64,000 nt of DNA from Brienomyrus brachyistius (GCF_023856365.1 NC_064542.1:8797363-8861362), one strand, 5' to 3'; numbered from the stretch's first letter, positions 1 through 11,439 are shown. Notes: generated from the sequence alone by a model not told the origin. Numbers and translations are program-made.

Positions 1-1480
1 TATCAACAAATACATCCACCACAATTACATAATTTAAGAAAAAATAAATATATTTGTGTACTTTGTTTTTTTTTATTGCTGCACTGTTGTAGGCATTTTA
101 AAGGAAGCGATAAAATATGAACCAACTTAGAGGTGTAACAATGCTAGTATACCAACGCAAAGGGTTTCCCTGTTTCCTTTTCTAAAAACATAATTGTACC
201 TAGACTAAATGTAACTATGTTTTAATGCATGTCTTATGTTCAATAGTGTATTGCCTATAAATTATTTACCTCTATGTAATGTATAATAATATACATTGTA
301 GTATATCTGTAATATAATGCTTCTTTAAAAACATTTAAAATATATATACAATTATATAGTGTAAATCGTCGACATTTTTAATTTATGTTGTAAAATTTTA
401 TTTATCTAAGAAAGAAAAAGGTTCAAAAGAATACTACACTGGGAATTCGTCATTATTTTACATGTAGGATTTTTCATTGTTTTACAAGATTTTTTTTATA
501 ACAAGCAAATGTCAACCGAGTCTTCAAATCATCAGTTTTATCATTTAACTTATCCTGTTATTTAAGATAAGATGTCTGGGGTGAAGGTTCTATATGAGAT
601 AATATATTTGAGACTGGACTAGAACTTGGACTAGTAAATGAAAATAAATTCTGAAATTTGATTTGTAAGCCAGCAGGAGGTGGAACAATGACAAATGGCT
701 GGAATGTGGCTTGGTTACATAATTAATTAATTGCAAACAGGCTCCTCAATTAATGAGATCCAGCTGGCCCTGATAGGCCTGATTTCACTGCTCTGCTTGC
801 ATCCAACTCATATGGCCACTCTGCTGCACAGTTGGTCACATTAGAGAAATCAAACCTGCTGTCTTTTTACTAGACTCGACTCCTATTAAAATGCCAAAAG
901 AAAAATTCACTGCAATACTAATTCCATAATAATTAACAATTCATAATTCAACAACTCATTTCTTCAAGGGGACCATTTCAAGGTGGCTGTAGGGACACAG
1001 TTTCTCAGTAAAATCCTATTACCGTGACTCAGCCTCATATGCAGACGTCTCTGTCCTAAAAATTGAAGGCTGGGTTATTTATTTTTTCTTGCTCCAAAAC
1101 ATTGTCATAAATCTAATCGATAGACAATGTGATTGAGTATGATATGCTTTTTCAAATATGTATCCTTTGTTTTTATTTTTTCAACTTTTCAAAGTCAACC
1201 TCTAACACTGTTAAATAAATATAAAGAATACACCTTATTATTAGGGTTAGTAATCAATAAAGAAATAATAATTAGTTGTGCAGTTTTCTGATATCATTGT
1301 GATTCATTGCACCTAATATTAAAACTTGTAATCTGAAATAGTTATGTGCTGAATCCCCAAATTAATGAAGAATTAACACAAAGAGGAGCACATGGGTCAT
1401 TGTCACAAACTCATAACCATAACATATTCATTTTCTCAAAGTTTTTATATCAGTTTTAAGTATGACTCACACGAGCTGAA
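1..1480. other. AT-rich sequence without a gene
   Basis: I see no reading frame of useful length, no splice-flanked coding block and no recognisable transposon. The stretch is AT-rich with short homopolymers. Only the block around 655-885, listed separately, stands out because its composition is less AT-rich and less repetitive. Confidence 0.6.
655..885. promoter_or_regulatory. candidate conserved non-coding element
   Basis: This block is of balanced composition, lacks simple repeats and holds TAATTAATTAATT-type homeodomain core sites at about 720-733, another TCAATTAATGAG site at about 747-758, and dense E-box-like CAGCTG/CAGATG-type words. It sits in otherwise bland AT-rich DNA. That look is typical of vertebrate developmental enhancers, but no alignment was possible, so the call is inference only. 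Confidence 0.25.
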
Positions 1481-1488
1481 TTCAAGTT

Positions 1489-1790
1489 CTATGGTCTCTT
1501 AATATTTCTCTGAGAAAGGACCGGAAAGCTGAGATTGCTGTCACTTCTTACATAGTCACCCTCTAGATGTACAAATTTTTCACAACATTCACGTCTGTTT
1601 GCATGGCCGGTGCAAATGTATCCTCTGAAGATGTTTTGAAAAAAATGTTTTTTTTCCAGCATTGCAAGATAAACAGCTGGAAAAGGCTGCATATGTTCTC
1701 TTCCATCAAGACAACACTCCTGCTCATCCGGCAGCTTTGAAGTGGTTCCTTATGCTTCTTAATCATGTGACCTTGTGCGTAACGATTTTT
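1489..1790. pseudogene. mariner-type transposase fragments, head to head
   Basis: Two pieces resembling mariner transposase face opposite ways. On the minus strand, about 1489-1692, a frame ends with the peptide CCEKFVHLEGDYV, close to the conserved C-terminal tail of mariner transposases (RW-KC---GDY type). On the plus strand, about 1695-1770, the frame reads VLFHQDNTPAHPAALKWFL, matching the FHQDNAPAHT block that carries the second catalytic aspartate. In an intact transposase both lie on the same strand, so the locus is rearranged or a composite of two insertions. Neither piece can encode a working protein. Assignment to mariner is by motif recognition only. Confidence 0.55.
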
Positions 1791-2254
1791 GGCTTTTTCC
1801 TACGCTGAGACACACTCTCCGTGGTCGCACATTTTCCAGTTGTGCCATCCTTGATTCGGCAAATTCCACTGGACACAATAGACCTAGCAGTCATGCAATC
1901 GTGGCGTAGCTAGCTTGCTAAAGGCAGACTTAATCAAAAATCAAAGGACACAAAAATAGATACGATGTTTTGAAATCTTTCAACTTGACTGTATGTATTC
2001 CACAATAAACAATCAATTTGCATGATACGAAATTTTTGAGAGTTTTGTCATTTTTTGTGGAGCCAGTGGGTGGGGAGTGAGGTGGTCGGGTGTAAATAGC
2101 CCAGTGGATCCTGTGTGACTATTTTCACCCGGGTGCAAACAGACACTCTGATTAACCCAGTTGCAAGGCAGTAAAATGGGAAAAATATAACACAAACCAT
2201 AATTGGAGCATACCTGAAGTCGAAACAAATAACACATTACAGTTCAATTATTGA
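1791..2254. other. no recognisable feature
   Basis: No gene, RNA or clear repeat is visible. The first 130 bases could be a further decayed part of the neighbouring mariner relic, but I cannot show it. Confidence 0.4.
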
Positions 2255-2416
2255 GTAGATGCCTGAGTGACACATTTTTGACAGAAAACAGTGTCGAAGA
2301 ATTCCTGCAGCAATTGGGAGTAAAGGCCCAACAGTGAAATTTGCTGACTATGGGATTTAAGCTGATGACCTTGCGACCACAACAACAGCCTTACCTATTG
2401 AGCTACATGCCGCCTC
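2255..2416 (-). mobile_element. tRNA-headed SINE relic
   Basis: Read on the minus strand from 2416, the sequence begins with a tRNA-like head: an A-box-like TGTAGCTCAATAGGTA and, about 35 bases on, a degenerate B-box (AGCTTAAATCCC). It continues into a GGGCC-TTACTCCCAATTG segment resembling the GGGCCCTTGAGCAAGGCCC motif of many fish SINE/LINE tails (a better copy lies at 41.3 kb). The head could no longer fold as a functional tRNA. This is a different SINE type from the (ATGG)n-tailed family elsewhere in the window. Confidence 0.6.
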
Positions 2417-3055
2417 TAATTCTCAGTTAATTCAAAACCTCACAGAATACAAATCAAGTCATGGTTAAGTTCAACAAAACTTCTGCATCTTACAAACTAA
2501 ATACATTTCGTGCCAATTTGAATCTGCGAAAAACAAGATCCTCCCATCCTTCTGTCTAACAACACTAGCATCTTTGTCTCTGAGGGAGATACGAGATTAA
2601 CTTTCAAAAATGTTAATACTTGAAAAACAATCCAGGTGGTGTTTCATTCTGAAAGTGGGTAGTCACTAACCTTCACATGTTTCTTAGATATTTCTAATCT
2701 CTTTCTGAGAGAATCCATGGCCCCACACCCTTTTATTTTTGGAATATCACAAAGAACAACAAAGTTAACAGACAGAATAATTATCCCTTGTTGGCAGTCA
2801 CGTAGAGGCGTTAAGGGGTCCCTTCCTCTCGTCTGCACCTACGCAGTAATGGCTCCACCGTGCTAACACTTCATTGCAAAAGGTTTCATTCAGTGCTCCC
2901 AGTCTTCCACAAAAAACACACATGTGAAGAGTGAAAGATACAATGCAAAAACACAGACGCTATGTGCAGATATTTATCAGCCATTTCACAGCCATGTAGA
3001 ACACAGCATCCTGATCTGGCCACAATGCCTTCACTTTCACACACCTTTGGCATTA

Positions 3056-3091
<36 letters not shown>

Positions 3092-3654
3092 CCTCATTAG
3101 TACACAGGAAGCCTTTCATCCTCTTAACTCCACCCCCGACACATATTAGCACAGAACACCAAACACACCACTGACATATATTTCATTAAAAAACATATGA
3201 ACATGTTACAACAATATGGAATATCATCATTAGTAATTCCTTGCAGTTCTTAGATTTACCTTCACTTCTTTAATAAAAAAATTTAACTCACCTGTTACCC
3301 CCCTTCCCAGCCCCCTACACATGGTACATCCAGTACACACCATGTATGGGTAACCCGGGAATTTTCAAACAAATCCTGCTCTGTGTCACAAGGCACATGA
3401 AACTTTGTGTAGCTAAAGAACATCCTGACGAGTGCTCCACAAAAGGAGTAGAAAGACTAACAGAAAAACACATTTAAACAGCAGAATGATGGACATGTTA
3501 CAGGTGTTTTTCTGGTTAATGATGTAACTGAGTATGTACTATGTTTGAATCTCAGCATGCTAGTAAAGCGACTAGTGCAGCTAACAGAATAAAGTAACAA
3601 TGTGTAAGTAAGTGTTGACTATGATGAACACTGAATACAGTGCATTGTGATCTA
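2417..3654. other. unclassified sequence with a GT microsatellite
   Basis: Apart from the (GT)n tract at 3058-3090 nothing is recognisable. Reading frames spanning the GT tract only translate the repeat into poly-Val/Cys or, on the other strand, poly-Thr/His. Confidence 0.5.
3058..3090. repeat. (GT)n microsatellite
   Basis: About 16 uninterrupted GT dinucleotides. It is simple-sequence DNA, potentially Z-forming and length-polymorphic. Confidence 0.95.
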
Positions 3655-5735
3655 TATGCTTAGCCGAAGAATACTTCCACTATAGACATGAATGTCACTG
3701 CCTAGGTAAGTGAACCTCTCGATGAGGTCGCCATTCTCTCCACAGACAGACACACTGCTGATGACTGCACCCAAGGTTTAGGGTTGGGTTAGGGTCTGGA
3801 TCTTGATCTTAATCTGCGACATTTACAAACCCACACACTCAGACTCCTCGCTCAGTCTCTTGAGAGCCTCAATCAGAGTCTCCATTGATTCCGTGAAGAT
3901 CACAGCATCTTTGAGAAAGTCAAGATTGCGAAATCTTTTCTCACCAACAGATTTTCCACAGCTGCTGAACCCCATGACTCTGCCCAACACCCAAGTCTGT
4001 GCAAGTATTGAACAGAGTAGGAGCAAGAACACACCCCTGACGAATCACAGAATCCACTGGGAAGAACGCAGAGCTTCTGCCTCCACTTTGTACAGCACTC
4101 ACAGTACCGGTGTGCAGGCCAGTCATAACATCCAGCAAACTGGGGGGATCCTGGAAAGTCTCAGGATGTTTCACGGGCCAGCGTGGTTGACTGAGTCAAA
4201 TGATTTATGAATAACAAAGGCTGCAAAGAAACACTGCTAATATTCACAGTTGTTCTCAATGAGAACCCTCAGTGCCAGAAGATGGTTGATGGTAGATTTC
4301 TTGTGTGCAAAACCAGACTGCTACAGTCCCTGATAAGCGGATCCTGCTGAGGATGACCCAAGCAAGGACCTTACCCGGCACTGAGAGCAGTGTTGTCTTC
4401 CTGGATTTGCCACAATCCAGGCGATCACCCTTCCCTTTCCAGATAAAGACAACAAATCCAGTTTTCCAGTCAGTTGGGATGATGTCTGTCCCCCTAATGG
4501 AAGCAAAAATTGCTTGCAATGCCAGGAGGACAGCCTTACCACTGGACTGGAGAAGTTCATCCTGGATACCATAGATCCTGTGGCCTTTCCTACCCCCAGC
4601 TGGGTCACCACCCATGTAGGTTCAGTGAGATTAGGTGGTACATAGCTAATTGGAGGATCAGTATCAAGAGCCTTCACCCCAGAGAAGTCTATGGTCTTAG
4701 TCAGACACACAAAACAGCTGCTCAAAGTAGCCATCCTAGCGGTTCGCAACTGCAGTGTCATCTGAAAGGATCGTTCCGTCACCTGTTATGACTGTGACAC
4801 TCTGATGAACAGATTAGGATGTGTGCGATGCTTGGATTTCTCTGTAAACAGGATGAGGGTTGCTAGACCACAGGCAGTATATAACTTGCTCACAGATTCT
4901 GCTAACAAACATCTCCTTATCTAACCTCAGAGAGGTTACAACTGTCCTTCTCAGTTGCCTGTACAGACTGGAGTTGCCATCAAGCAATGTGCTGTGACTC
5001 ATCTCCAAAAGATCCAGGGTGCCATACAAGATGAAGCATCACCTTCGGGAAACACCAGCAACATCAACACAGCCCTCAGCAACCTTCAGGGTCTTATGAT
5101 GGCAGGTCTTACACATCACATTAGGATCAATAGCTGCACCCTGCACATCTGTAAGCTCCTCACACAATCTGCGCGCAAACTCATCAGGAACAGCCTGATC
5201 TAGGTGTCTGACCAGGTCCAGCCTCATTCTCCGAGTAGGTAGTAGTCTACTGGACCTAAGCTGAATCTTCAGAGTAGCATCGACCTCAGACTATGTGGCA
5301 CTGCCATTGGGAGAAGCCAGTCTGCTATAGCTACTGCTACTCCCTGAATATGGCAGTCATCAGAACAAGCAGACTAATAACATGTGTCCCCACCTATAGG
5401 GATTAGGACACTCCCTGATCTGTATACCTCAGAGAGCACCACCAATGAAATGCTCCCCGAACAGCAGGGGGCGATGGTGGTCATGTCCAAGAGACCATGT
5501 TCCATGTGCTTACCCTGATGGGTCACCTCAGATTAGGACCCGAGTGCTGCCATGCAGCGGGCGACACCTCAGCACCACACCTGTTCTGATTCCCAACAGG
5601 CCTGACCCCATTGGCTCTGGCAGTTTCGACTCTTCAGGGAGTGAGGCTCCCGGGGGCTTTCCCCCATCCCCTTCATGTTGCATGCAGCTTTCCTGCAGCA
5701 GAGCTACTCATGCAGGGAGAAGAAAGGTGTCCTGT
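3655..5735 (-). pseudogene. decayed LINE (non-LTR retrotransposon): endonuclease start plus reverse transcriptase
   Basis: A non-LTR retrotransposon lies on the minus strand, its 5' side near 5735 and its 3' side truncated near 3655. Near 5500 a VSTWNMVSW-like peptide marks the start of an apurinic-type endonuclease domain. Most of the endonuclease is missing, and around 5200-5340 the sequence is already in the linker before the reverse transcriptase. Near 4680 comes GVKALDTDPPISYVPPNLTE. Near 4420-4560 the frame has FVVFIWKGKGDRLDC and LLSVPGKVLAWVILSRIR, the reverse-transcriptase block just before the palm. Near 4030-4130 it has GLHTGTVSAV and IRQGCVLAPTLFNTC; near 3880-3930, a decayed version of the FADD catalytic region; near 3720-3760, an ERFTYLGSDIHV-like block. 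Many frameshifts and stops make it inactive. The clade was not determined. Confidence 0.85.
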
Positions 5736-6301
5736 CTGCTTTCTCTGAGCTGTGTGTGTTTTTTTTATATATATAGTGGCAATCACATCACCAACCCCAA
5801 AATCTTTCTCTGCAAGTTAGAGGGCCTCTTTGCAAGGTCGGATGCAGTATAGCATCATACCCAGGACAAACTGGTAAGGCACTACACAGTAAATAAATCC
5901 ACTTCTGGTACATGTGACCTTATTGTTGCAATTCCGGTTTCCTACTGCTGAACCACTGAGGCTATGACAGCAAGATGATTTTGTGAATAATTTGTAATAA
6001 AGTTTACATTGATTATTAGTTGCTAGCCTCCATGTTTTGCAAATTTTATGCATAGCTGTGTGATAGCAGGTCCTGATGGATAAATGTCTTTCCTTGGGCC
6101 CTCAGCTTTGCTCTTAGCTCTGTGTGAGTGTATATACCTATATGTATCCTACAGTATATGTAAAATGAGGTGTATGCCAGCGTTTTTGTATATGTATATG
6201 TTTTCTTTTGACTAATATATACAGCACTTTTCTCCTTTCTTTTGTAATTGAAAGAAAACAAAACCACACAATGCCAAAGAAAAGAATATAACAAAATGTT
6301 A
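5736..6301. other. no recognisable gene
   Basis: AT-rich DNA with short TA runs. No domain or tRNA-like head is visible. It separates two LINE-derived segments of opposite orientation. Confidence 0.5.
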
Positions 6302-6580
6302 TTGGCACCCCCTGAATTGGCACCTTATCATGGTGTGGGGGGTTGTGTGCCACTGTGATCCTAGGAGATATGTTGTTGGAGGCAATTGCCCCTGGTAGGG
6401 TTTCCCAAGTCAAATTGGTCGTAGGTGAGCGACCGGACTAAGTGCGGTTCATATTGACCCCAATGACAAAGAAAACCAAGGAGGATGTTATCCCACCCAG
6501 ATTGGGGAGACCAGGGCCCCCGCCCTGGAGCCGGGCCTGTAGCGGGAGCTCAAATGTCAGCACCTGGCAGCCAGACCACC
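6302..6580 (+). mobile_element. 5'-end fragment of a fish LINE
   Basis: The segment opens with GGCACCTTATCATGGTGTGG, followed by a GATCCTAGGAG box, a CCCCTGGTAGGGTTTCCC box and a GACCAGGGCCCCCGCCCTGGAGCCGGGCC box. I recognise this word order from the 5' untranslated leader of a common teleost LINE that carries a GTWNV-type endonuclease, the same broad group as the relic at 3.7-5.7 kb. It stops before any coding sequence. 5' ends are rarely retained alone in LINE insertions, so a deletion probably removed the rest. Confidence 0.6.
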
Positions 6581-6619
6581 ACCATGACACCATTTTTGTT
6601 AAAGATAGCTTGGGCCATC

Positions 6620-6980
6620 AGAAGCCATCAGAGCTCTGGAAACTGACTCAGCCATGCATACAGAAGTGATCTTCGTCGCCGCAGTCTCAAAAATCTGCAG
6701 TCGTACCTCCCTTTTGGACTCCAGCTCAAGCTTACGTGCCGTATGGCTAATCTTGGATCCAGCACAGTCTGACGATCCTCGGCCTTATTCTGCATCTCCA
6801 ACTGTAAATGTGTGATTCGCACCTTAAGGCAAGCATCCAGTCACGAGTTGCCAGAAAAGAGGTGAGAACGGTGGAAGAATAACACAACCCCCATGTGCAC
6901 CAGCTGGCGGTGTCATTGCTCTGCATCACTAGCTTCTGCCGTGTTATCACCAGATGCACTCCCCAACACATCTATGGCCA
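6620..6980 (-). pseudogene. gag-like fragment of an LTR retrotransposon
   Basis: On the minus strand a frame contains LKVRITHLQLEMQNKAEDRQ and, after a frameshift near 6740, RKLELESKREVRLQIFETAA. These charged, Leu/Glu/Lys-rich helical segments look like the coiled-coil gag region of fish LTR retrotransposons, which often have runs such as RELELQ. No zinc knuckle, protease or polymerase is present. The upstream minus-strand frame adds an acidic stretch (VVSERFMAIDVLGSASG) that may belong to the same protein. The assignment rests on composition and pattern, not an alignment. Confidence 0.35.
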
Positions 6981-7019
6981 TGAACCTCTCAGACACAACC
7001 TCAAAAGCTCCTTCCTAAC

Positions 7020-7255
7020 CAACGAGCCCCCATATGTTACACGTCCTGGTTTTGGTCAGGCATGAACATTTAAAGCAGGGAGGAAAAGTAGGAGAGGAAT
7101 GCCCCAATCTTTGATATCTCGGAATTACACCTGGATCCCAAAGGGTGGGTTGGGGCCGGGCAGCCTATGGGAGTATAAGAGTTCTGCCCTCGCTGCAGCA
7201 TAAATAATAAAAAAAAAACTACGTTCAGAATTCAGATGGTAGTACAAGGCCTGAG
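7020..7255. other. unclassified, possibly retrotransposon-derived
   Basis: A moderately GC-rich block (GGGTGGGTTGGGGCCGGGC near 7145) next to the gag-like fragment contains a TATAAGAG-like word near 7176 and an AATAATAAAA stretch near 7204. It could be part of an LTR, but no TG...CA ends or target duplication could be defined. Confidence 0.2.
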
Positions 7256-7259
7256 CTCA

Positions 7260-7765
7260 TGTTGATTATGAAAATATCAGCAGGAAAACATGCTAATTAC
7301 TTTGGCTGTAATTGCTATGTTAATTGCAGGAAGCTGTAATGGAATAAAGAGATTTTGGTCCTCAATTCATTGCTCTGATCTCTTGCTGGGACTGTTTGCT
7401 TATGCAGACAAGCCTACACTTGCATCTACGCTACTGCAGTTTCTTGGTTTTCTCCTCGGAATATGACATATAGAGAGTGGTCCAGCAGTTTAAATATTAT
7501 TTCATTAAACCAGCATATTGAATTAATAAAGATTCCATGAAATACAGCAGAAGCAGCAGATTTCAAACCTTTCACATATAGTTCTTGAGCTCTGTGGCTT
7601 GATTCACAGGCCATTTAGCTTCAGCTGTGCCAGCAATGTTTTTCCCTTAATTTGTAAATTAATTAGAATAAAATCTGCTTGGCTTCAACCAGAAGCCCAA
7701 CTAGCTTTATCCAAATCACTGCTACTGATTAAGCCACTCCAGCTGAGCTGAACTGAGCTGCCCAT
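7260..7765. promoter_or_regulatory. candidate conserved non-coding block
   Basis: Unique, non-repetitive sequence rich in TAATTA/TTAATT homeodomain cores (about 7290-7330 and 7650-7670), with AGCTGAGCTGAACTGAGCTG at about 7741-7760. There is no coding frame and no transposon signature. The texture resembles vertebrate developmental enhancers; this is inference without alignment. Confidence 0.25.
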
Positions 7766-8189
7766 GGGACTAAATCAGTAGCTTCACATAATATAGCGTC
7801 CCAGTTGCATTTAGGCGAGTTACATGGTTGCTTGATGAGATTCTCTGGCAGCACAGAATGTAAATAAAAATGTGCTCCATGTAGCCTTCAGTTAACCACC
7901 ATCTCCGGCAAGCATATTTAAGCATCTCCTTGCTTAAATAATAATTTTCTGTAGAAAAGAAACAGTAGGTTCCCTTTGAAATGTTACCAATTTTTGTAAA
8001 AACAAGTATGCTATATATTCATGCACAGGCAAATCGCATTTTGAATGTTCAACACGGACGTACCTTTCTCTGAGAGAACAAGAAAAAGGCAACATACATT
8101 CAGTGAATAGTATGCAGATGTGTATGTATGTATATGTGTGTGTACTGGATATGTACAGTACACATACAGAAACACACACACAGTAGTTG
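7766..8189. other. no recognisable feature
   Basis: AT-rich unique DNA with short TATG/GT runs near 8120-8180. The minus-strand frame there only translates these runs. Confidence 0.4.
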
Positions 8190-8552
8190 CTCTATTAGGT
8201 ACAGCTAGTTAGCACTGGGTAGTTTTGCAGTCAGAGAAGCCTTTCTGCACACCACTGTTTTACGAAACTATTATTTTTGTACTTGTGGCATTCCTGTTAG
8301 CTTTAATGAGTTTAGCCATTTTCAGCTGACCTCATTCATTAAAAAGGTGTTTCTCCCACAGAACTTTCTGTGACTAAACTGTTTTTGAGCACAGCTGTTT
8401 CTAAGATACTGGAACCACCACCAATTGAGCCACATTCAGAATCACATATGCATTCGACTGTTCTAGCCAAATTAACTGAACCCCTTCACTCGTGATTCAC
8501 TGTTTGAAGGAGCAGGTTGATTATATTAATAACGAGGTGTGCCTAATGATCT
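8190..8552. mobile_element. internally deleted Tc1-like element
   Basis: The left end reads CTATTAGGTACAGCTAGTT and the right end, reversed, CAGATCATTAGGCACACCTC. Both match the 'TTATTAGGTACACCT' terminal repeat of a widespread fish Tc1-like family, also present at 55.99-56.82 kb. Inside, TTTCTGCACACCACTGTTTT (about 8240) parallels TTCTCCGCACACCACTGTCC at 56.47 kb. At about 360 bp only the helix-turn-helix-coding end and the termini remain, so it cannot encode transposase. Confidence 0.65.
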
Positions 8553-10202
8553 GATTATTGCGTGTGGTATATATATTTATGAAAATACATACACAAGGGG
8601 GAAACACAAATCACGGTTATGAATAAATAGGAGTAGGGAGTGTACACAGCATTATCGTGCTCTAGTGCTGATAGACAGAATATTCAATGCACATTCATTC
8701 ACCCAAACTGAATGAGTTCTGTTAATCCAGTTTTCAGTGGCACAATGATGAGCTGATCATCAGTAGGATGACTTAAATGGATTAATTATACTGAAGGCAA
8801 AGGTGAAATACATGAATAGGATGCAAGCATAAAGGTTTGGAGACTCTAGGTAAAACAATCTGTGCTGGAGGTCCAGCGTGAGTGTATTTCAGAGACCAAT
8901 GCAAACTGGAGCAGTTCCATCATTGCAGAAGGTGCCATTTATGGGGTAGGGCAGGCATCTGAAATTTTAACGTCCCTTAATGGTCTTTAATGATTATGGT
9001 TGCTTGTCTTGGAATTTTCACAATATAGATTATGGTGGATACTTTGAAACACAGTGGAAGGTTAGGCAGAGGTATCTCTGAACATTAGAGCTAAATAGCC
9101 TTGGCTGAGAAAAGCAGGACTTTTTCTGGACAGGAGTTGTTCAGTTCTGCTGCTTTTCACATTTTGTTTCTTGAAGATTCTCACGTTCTAAACACATTCA
9201 GCAAAAGCAGTGTGAGCAAGTGACTAGGCTGTGCTGGAAAAGAAGGTAACTGTGCAATTAAAATGTTTACATGTGTTTAGATTAGTAGGGTGGTCTGGAT
9301 CATCACCAGGTGGAAAGATAGGTGTTCTTTTATAATAATTTTTCTTAAGTTGCACTGGAATCTGATTTGGATTGTCAAGGCCATTCTGTGGTGATAGTTT
9401 GACTTTGCAGTCTTCAGGCAATGCACAGCTCATATTTGGATTTTTTTGTGCTGGTGAACGTCACCTTTGGTGTAGGCTGAATTGCTCCTACTCTGAACAT
9501 GTTTTGGGTGAACAAGTCTGCTCTTATGGTAAAAAGACACCGTCTTGCAAGGTATTGTGAGCCCAATTAGCATTGGCATCTGTATTACACAGTAATATGC
9601 TATTTACAAAATAAGTATAAAGGCAACCAAATTGCAATAGTTACAAACAAAGCCATACCATAAGCAAAACGACAGCCCAAAGTAAGCGTCACCATTCCGC
9701 AAATTGCCCAATAGCCCAGTTGCCCAACTCCTGACCTCTGTGACTCTTGCCACTTTTTTGGATTTTGCCATTCATTAAATTTCCTGTGTCATCCTCTAAT
9801 TGGGCAGACACTTAAGCAGTCCTGAAGAGTGATGGGCCCACAGACTCATTAGCACAACCCATCTCCTGGAAAGTAAGAGGAGTGAGGGAAGGAGATGAGG
9901 AGAAACATTGATAAAAAGAGGAAAAAAAACAAATACTCATGGTGCCCATAGCAACAACACCCCCACCTACAAGAACAAACTCATCAGCTAAACGTACCAG
10001 TCAGGCCAGTTAGATGAACAAGGCAAGATTGTCTGTTAGATCATTCTCAGGTTCCTTCTTATAATTGGTGTCGATGATAAAGTTTTGTGTGATCAAAGTC
10101 CAACAAACAAACTAAGTTGTCAAAATCAGTGTCACAGTTTGGTCAACCTCCGGAGTTCTGGCAGGAGCACTTCGTGTACCAAATGGCATCACTAAATATT
10201 GG
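8553..10202. other. no gene; mostly unique AT-rich sequence
   Basis: No domain-bearing frame or clear transposon was recognised. The stretch 9650-9900 is of more balanced composition, with a GATGGGCCCACAGACTCATT block near 9830, and could hold a conserved element. Nothing supports a gene. Confidence 0.4.
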
Positions 10203-10330
10203 AAAAAGATTAGATTAGATTAGATTAGATTAGATTCAACTTTATTGTCATTACACATGTATAAATACAGGGGCAACGAGATTCAGTGGTCAGGAATCAG
10301 AAAAGCAGAGGAGTTAATGGGACTTGTTAA
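10203..10330 (-). mobile_element. (TTAGA)n-tailed retroposon 3' end
   Basis: Five to six TTAGA units (about 10206-10236) are followed by TTCAACTTTATTGTCATTAC and a GGCAACGAGATTCAGTG box. This arrangement is the 3' end of a common teleost LINE/SINE, reading on the minus strand so that (TCTAA)n is the tail. Only the last 100 or so bases are present, as expected from 5' truncation during retrotransposition. Confidence 0.55.
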
Positions 10331-10972
10331 TAATATCCGTTCATTAAGTCGAGTTTGCTAACAAACCTGGCAGAACCTATTTTCTTAACTGCGTGCCAAT
10401 GGCTACGAGTCAAGCATGATAACGACATTTACCTGTTGGTAATTGGTGCAGAAGTGAGCCAAGTCATTACTACTGGGCACTGAAATACATGGGGAGCTCC
10501 AAGGAGCCGGCTAGGGCTAGTTAATCAGTGGTCAAGTAGGCAAGATACCTCCTTAGTGTAGACCTGTTAACAGGGTTTACACGATAAGAATGCTGCTTGA
10601 TAGACTTTGCTCCATAGCCATCACATCATTGTCACACTGCAGTAGCGTTTTCAGAATTGACACGTCATTAAACATGGATTAGTGTTTCTACATCGTATCA
10701 GTCTGATGCAGAGAATTTCATTGTGTTAGGTGGGGGGGGGGGCTCTTGCTAGGCAACATAATGTATATGTCATATAAGTTTCTAAATCTAGAAGCTAAAA
10801 TATTGATTCTCACTAAAAGACCATCTCTTCCACGGTATTGTTCTTCGATTTTTCTCACTCAAAATGTCATAGGAAATACCATTATTGGATCTCTTTTTCT
10901 GCAGTTGAGTTCACATAAATGTTGTAAGACAATGCCTTGTTAATGTCATTATAAAAATGTTTTAGTACTTAC
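10331..10972. other. no recognisable feature
   Basis: Unique sequence with an 11-base G run at 10732-10742. No gene or known repeat seen. Confidence 0.4.
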
Positions 10973-11434
10973 GGGTGGTATGAGGCACTAAAGGCGTGAC
11001 GGGGGGTGTGAGGCACTAAAGGCGGGACGGGTGGTATGAGGCATGAAGGCGGGACGGGTGGTATGAGGCACTAAAGGCGGGACGGGTGGTATGAGGCATG
11101 AAGGCGGGACGGGTGGCATGAGGCACTAAAGGCGGGACGGATGTTATGAGGCACTAAAGGCGGGACGGGTGGCATGAGGCACTAAAGGCGTGACGGGTGG
11201 TATGAGGCACTAAAGGCGGGACGGATGTTATGAGGCACTAAAGGCGGGACGGGTGGCATGAGGCACTAAAGGCGTGACGGGTGGTATGAGGCATGAAGGC
11301 GGGACGGGTGGCATGAGGCACTAAAGGCGGGATGGGTGGTATGAGGCACTAAAGGCGGGACGGGTGGGATGAGGCACTAAAGGCGGGACGGGTGGTATGA
11401 GGCACGAAGGAGGGACGAGTGGCATGAGACACTA
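10973..11434 (+). repeat. 28-bp minisatellite, about 16.5 copies
   Basis: Tandem copies of a G-rich unit of the form GTATGAGGCACTAAAGGCGG plus GACGGGTG. Variants include a 27-base unit with GCATGAAGG, a GATGTTATG junction and GGCGTGACG. A three-unit block beginning ATGTTATGAG at 11141 recurs at 11225, exactly 84 bases later, showing a short higher-order repeat. The last unit decays near 11430. There are no spacers and no coding frame. Confidence 0.95.
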
Positions 11435-11439
11435 AATTT

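Noticed and set aside
3803..4210. 135-codon plus-strand frame
   Set aside because: Antisense shadow of the minus-strand LINE reverse transcriptase.
10973..11434. CRISPR-like array
   Set aside because: 28-bp units without spacers; a plain minisatellite.
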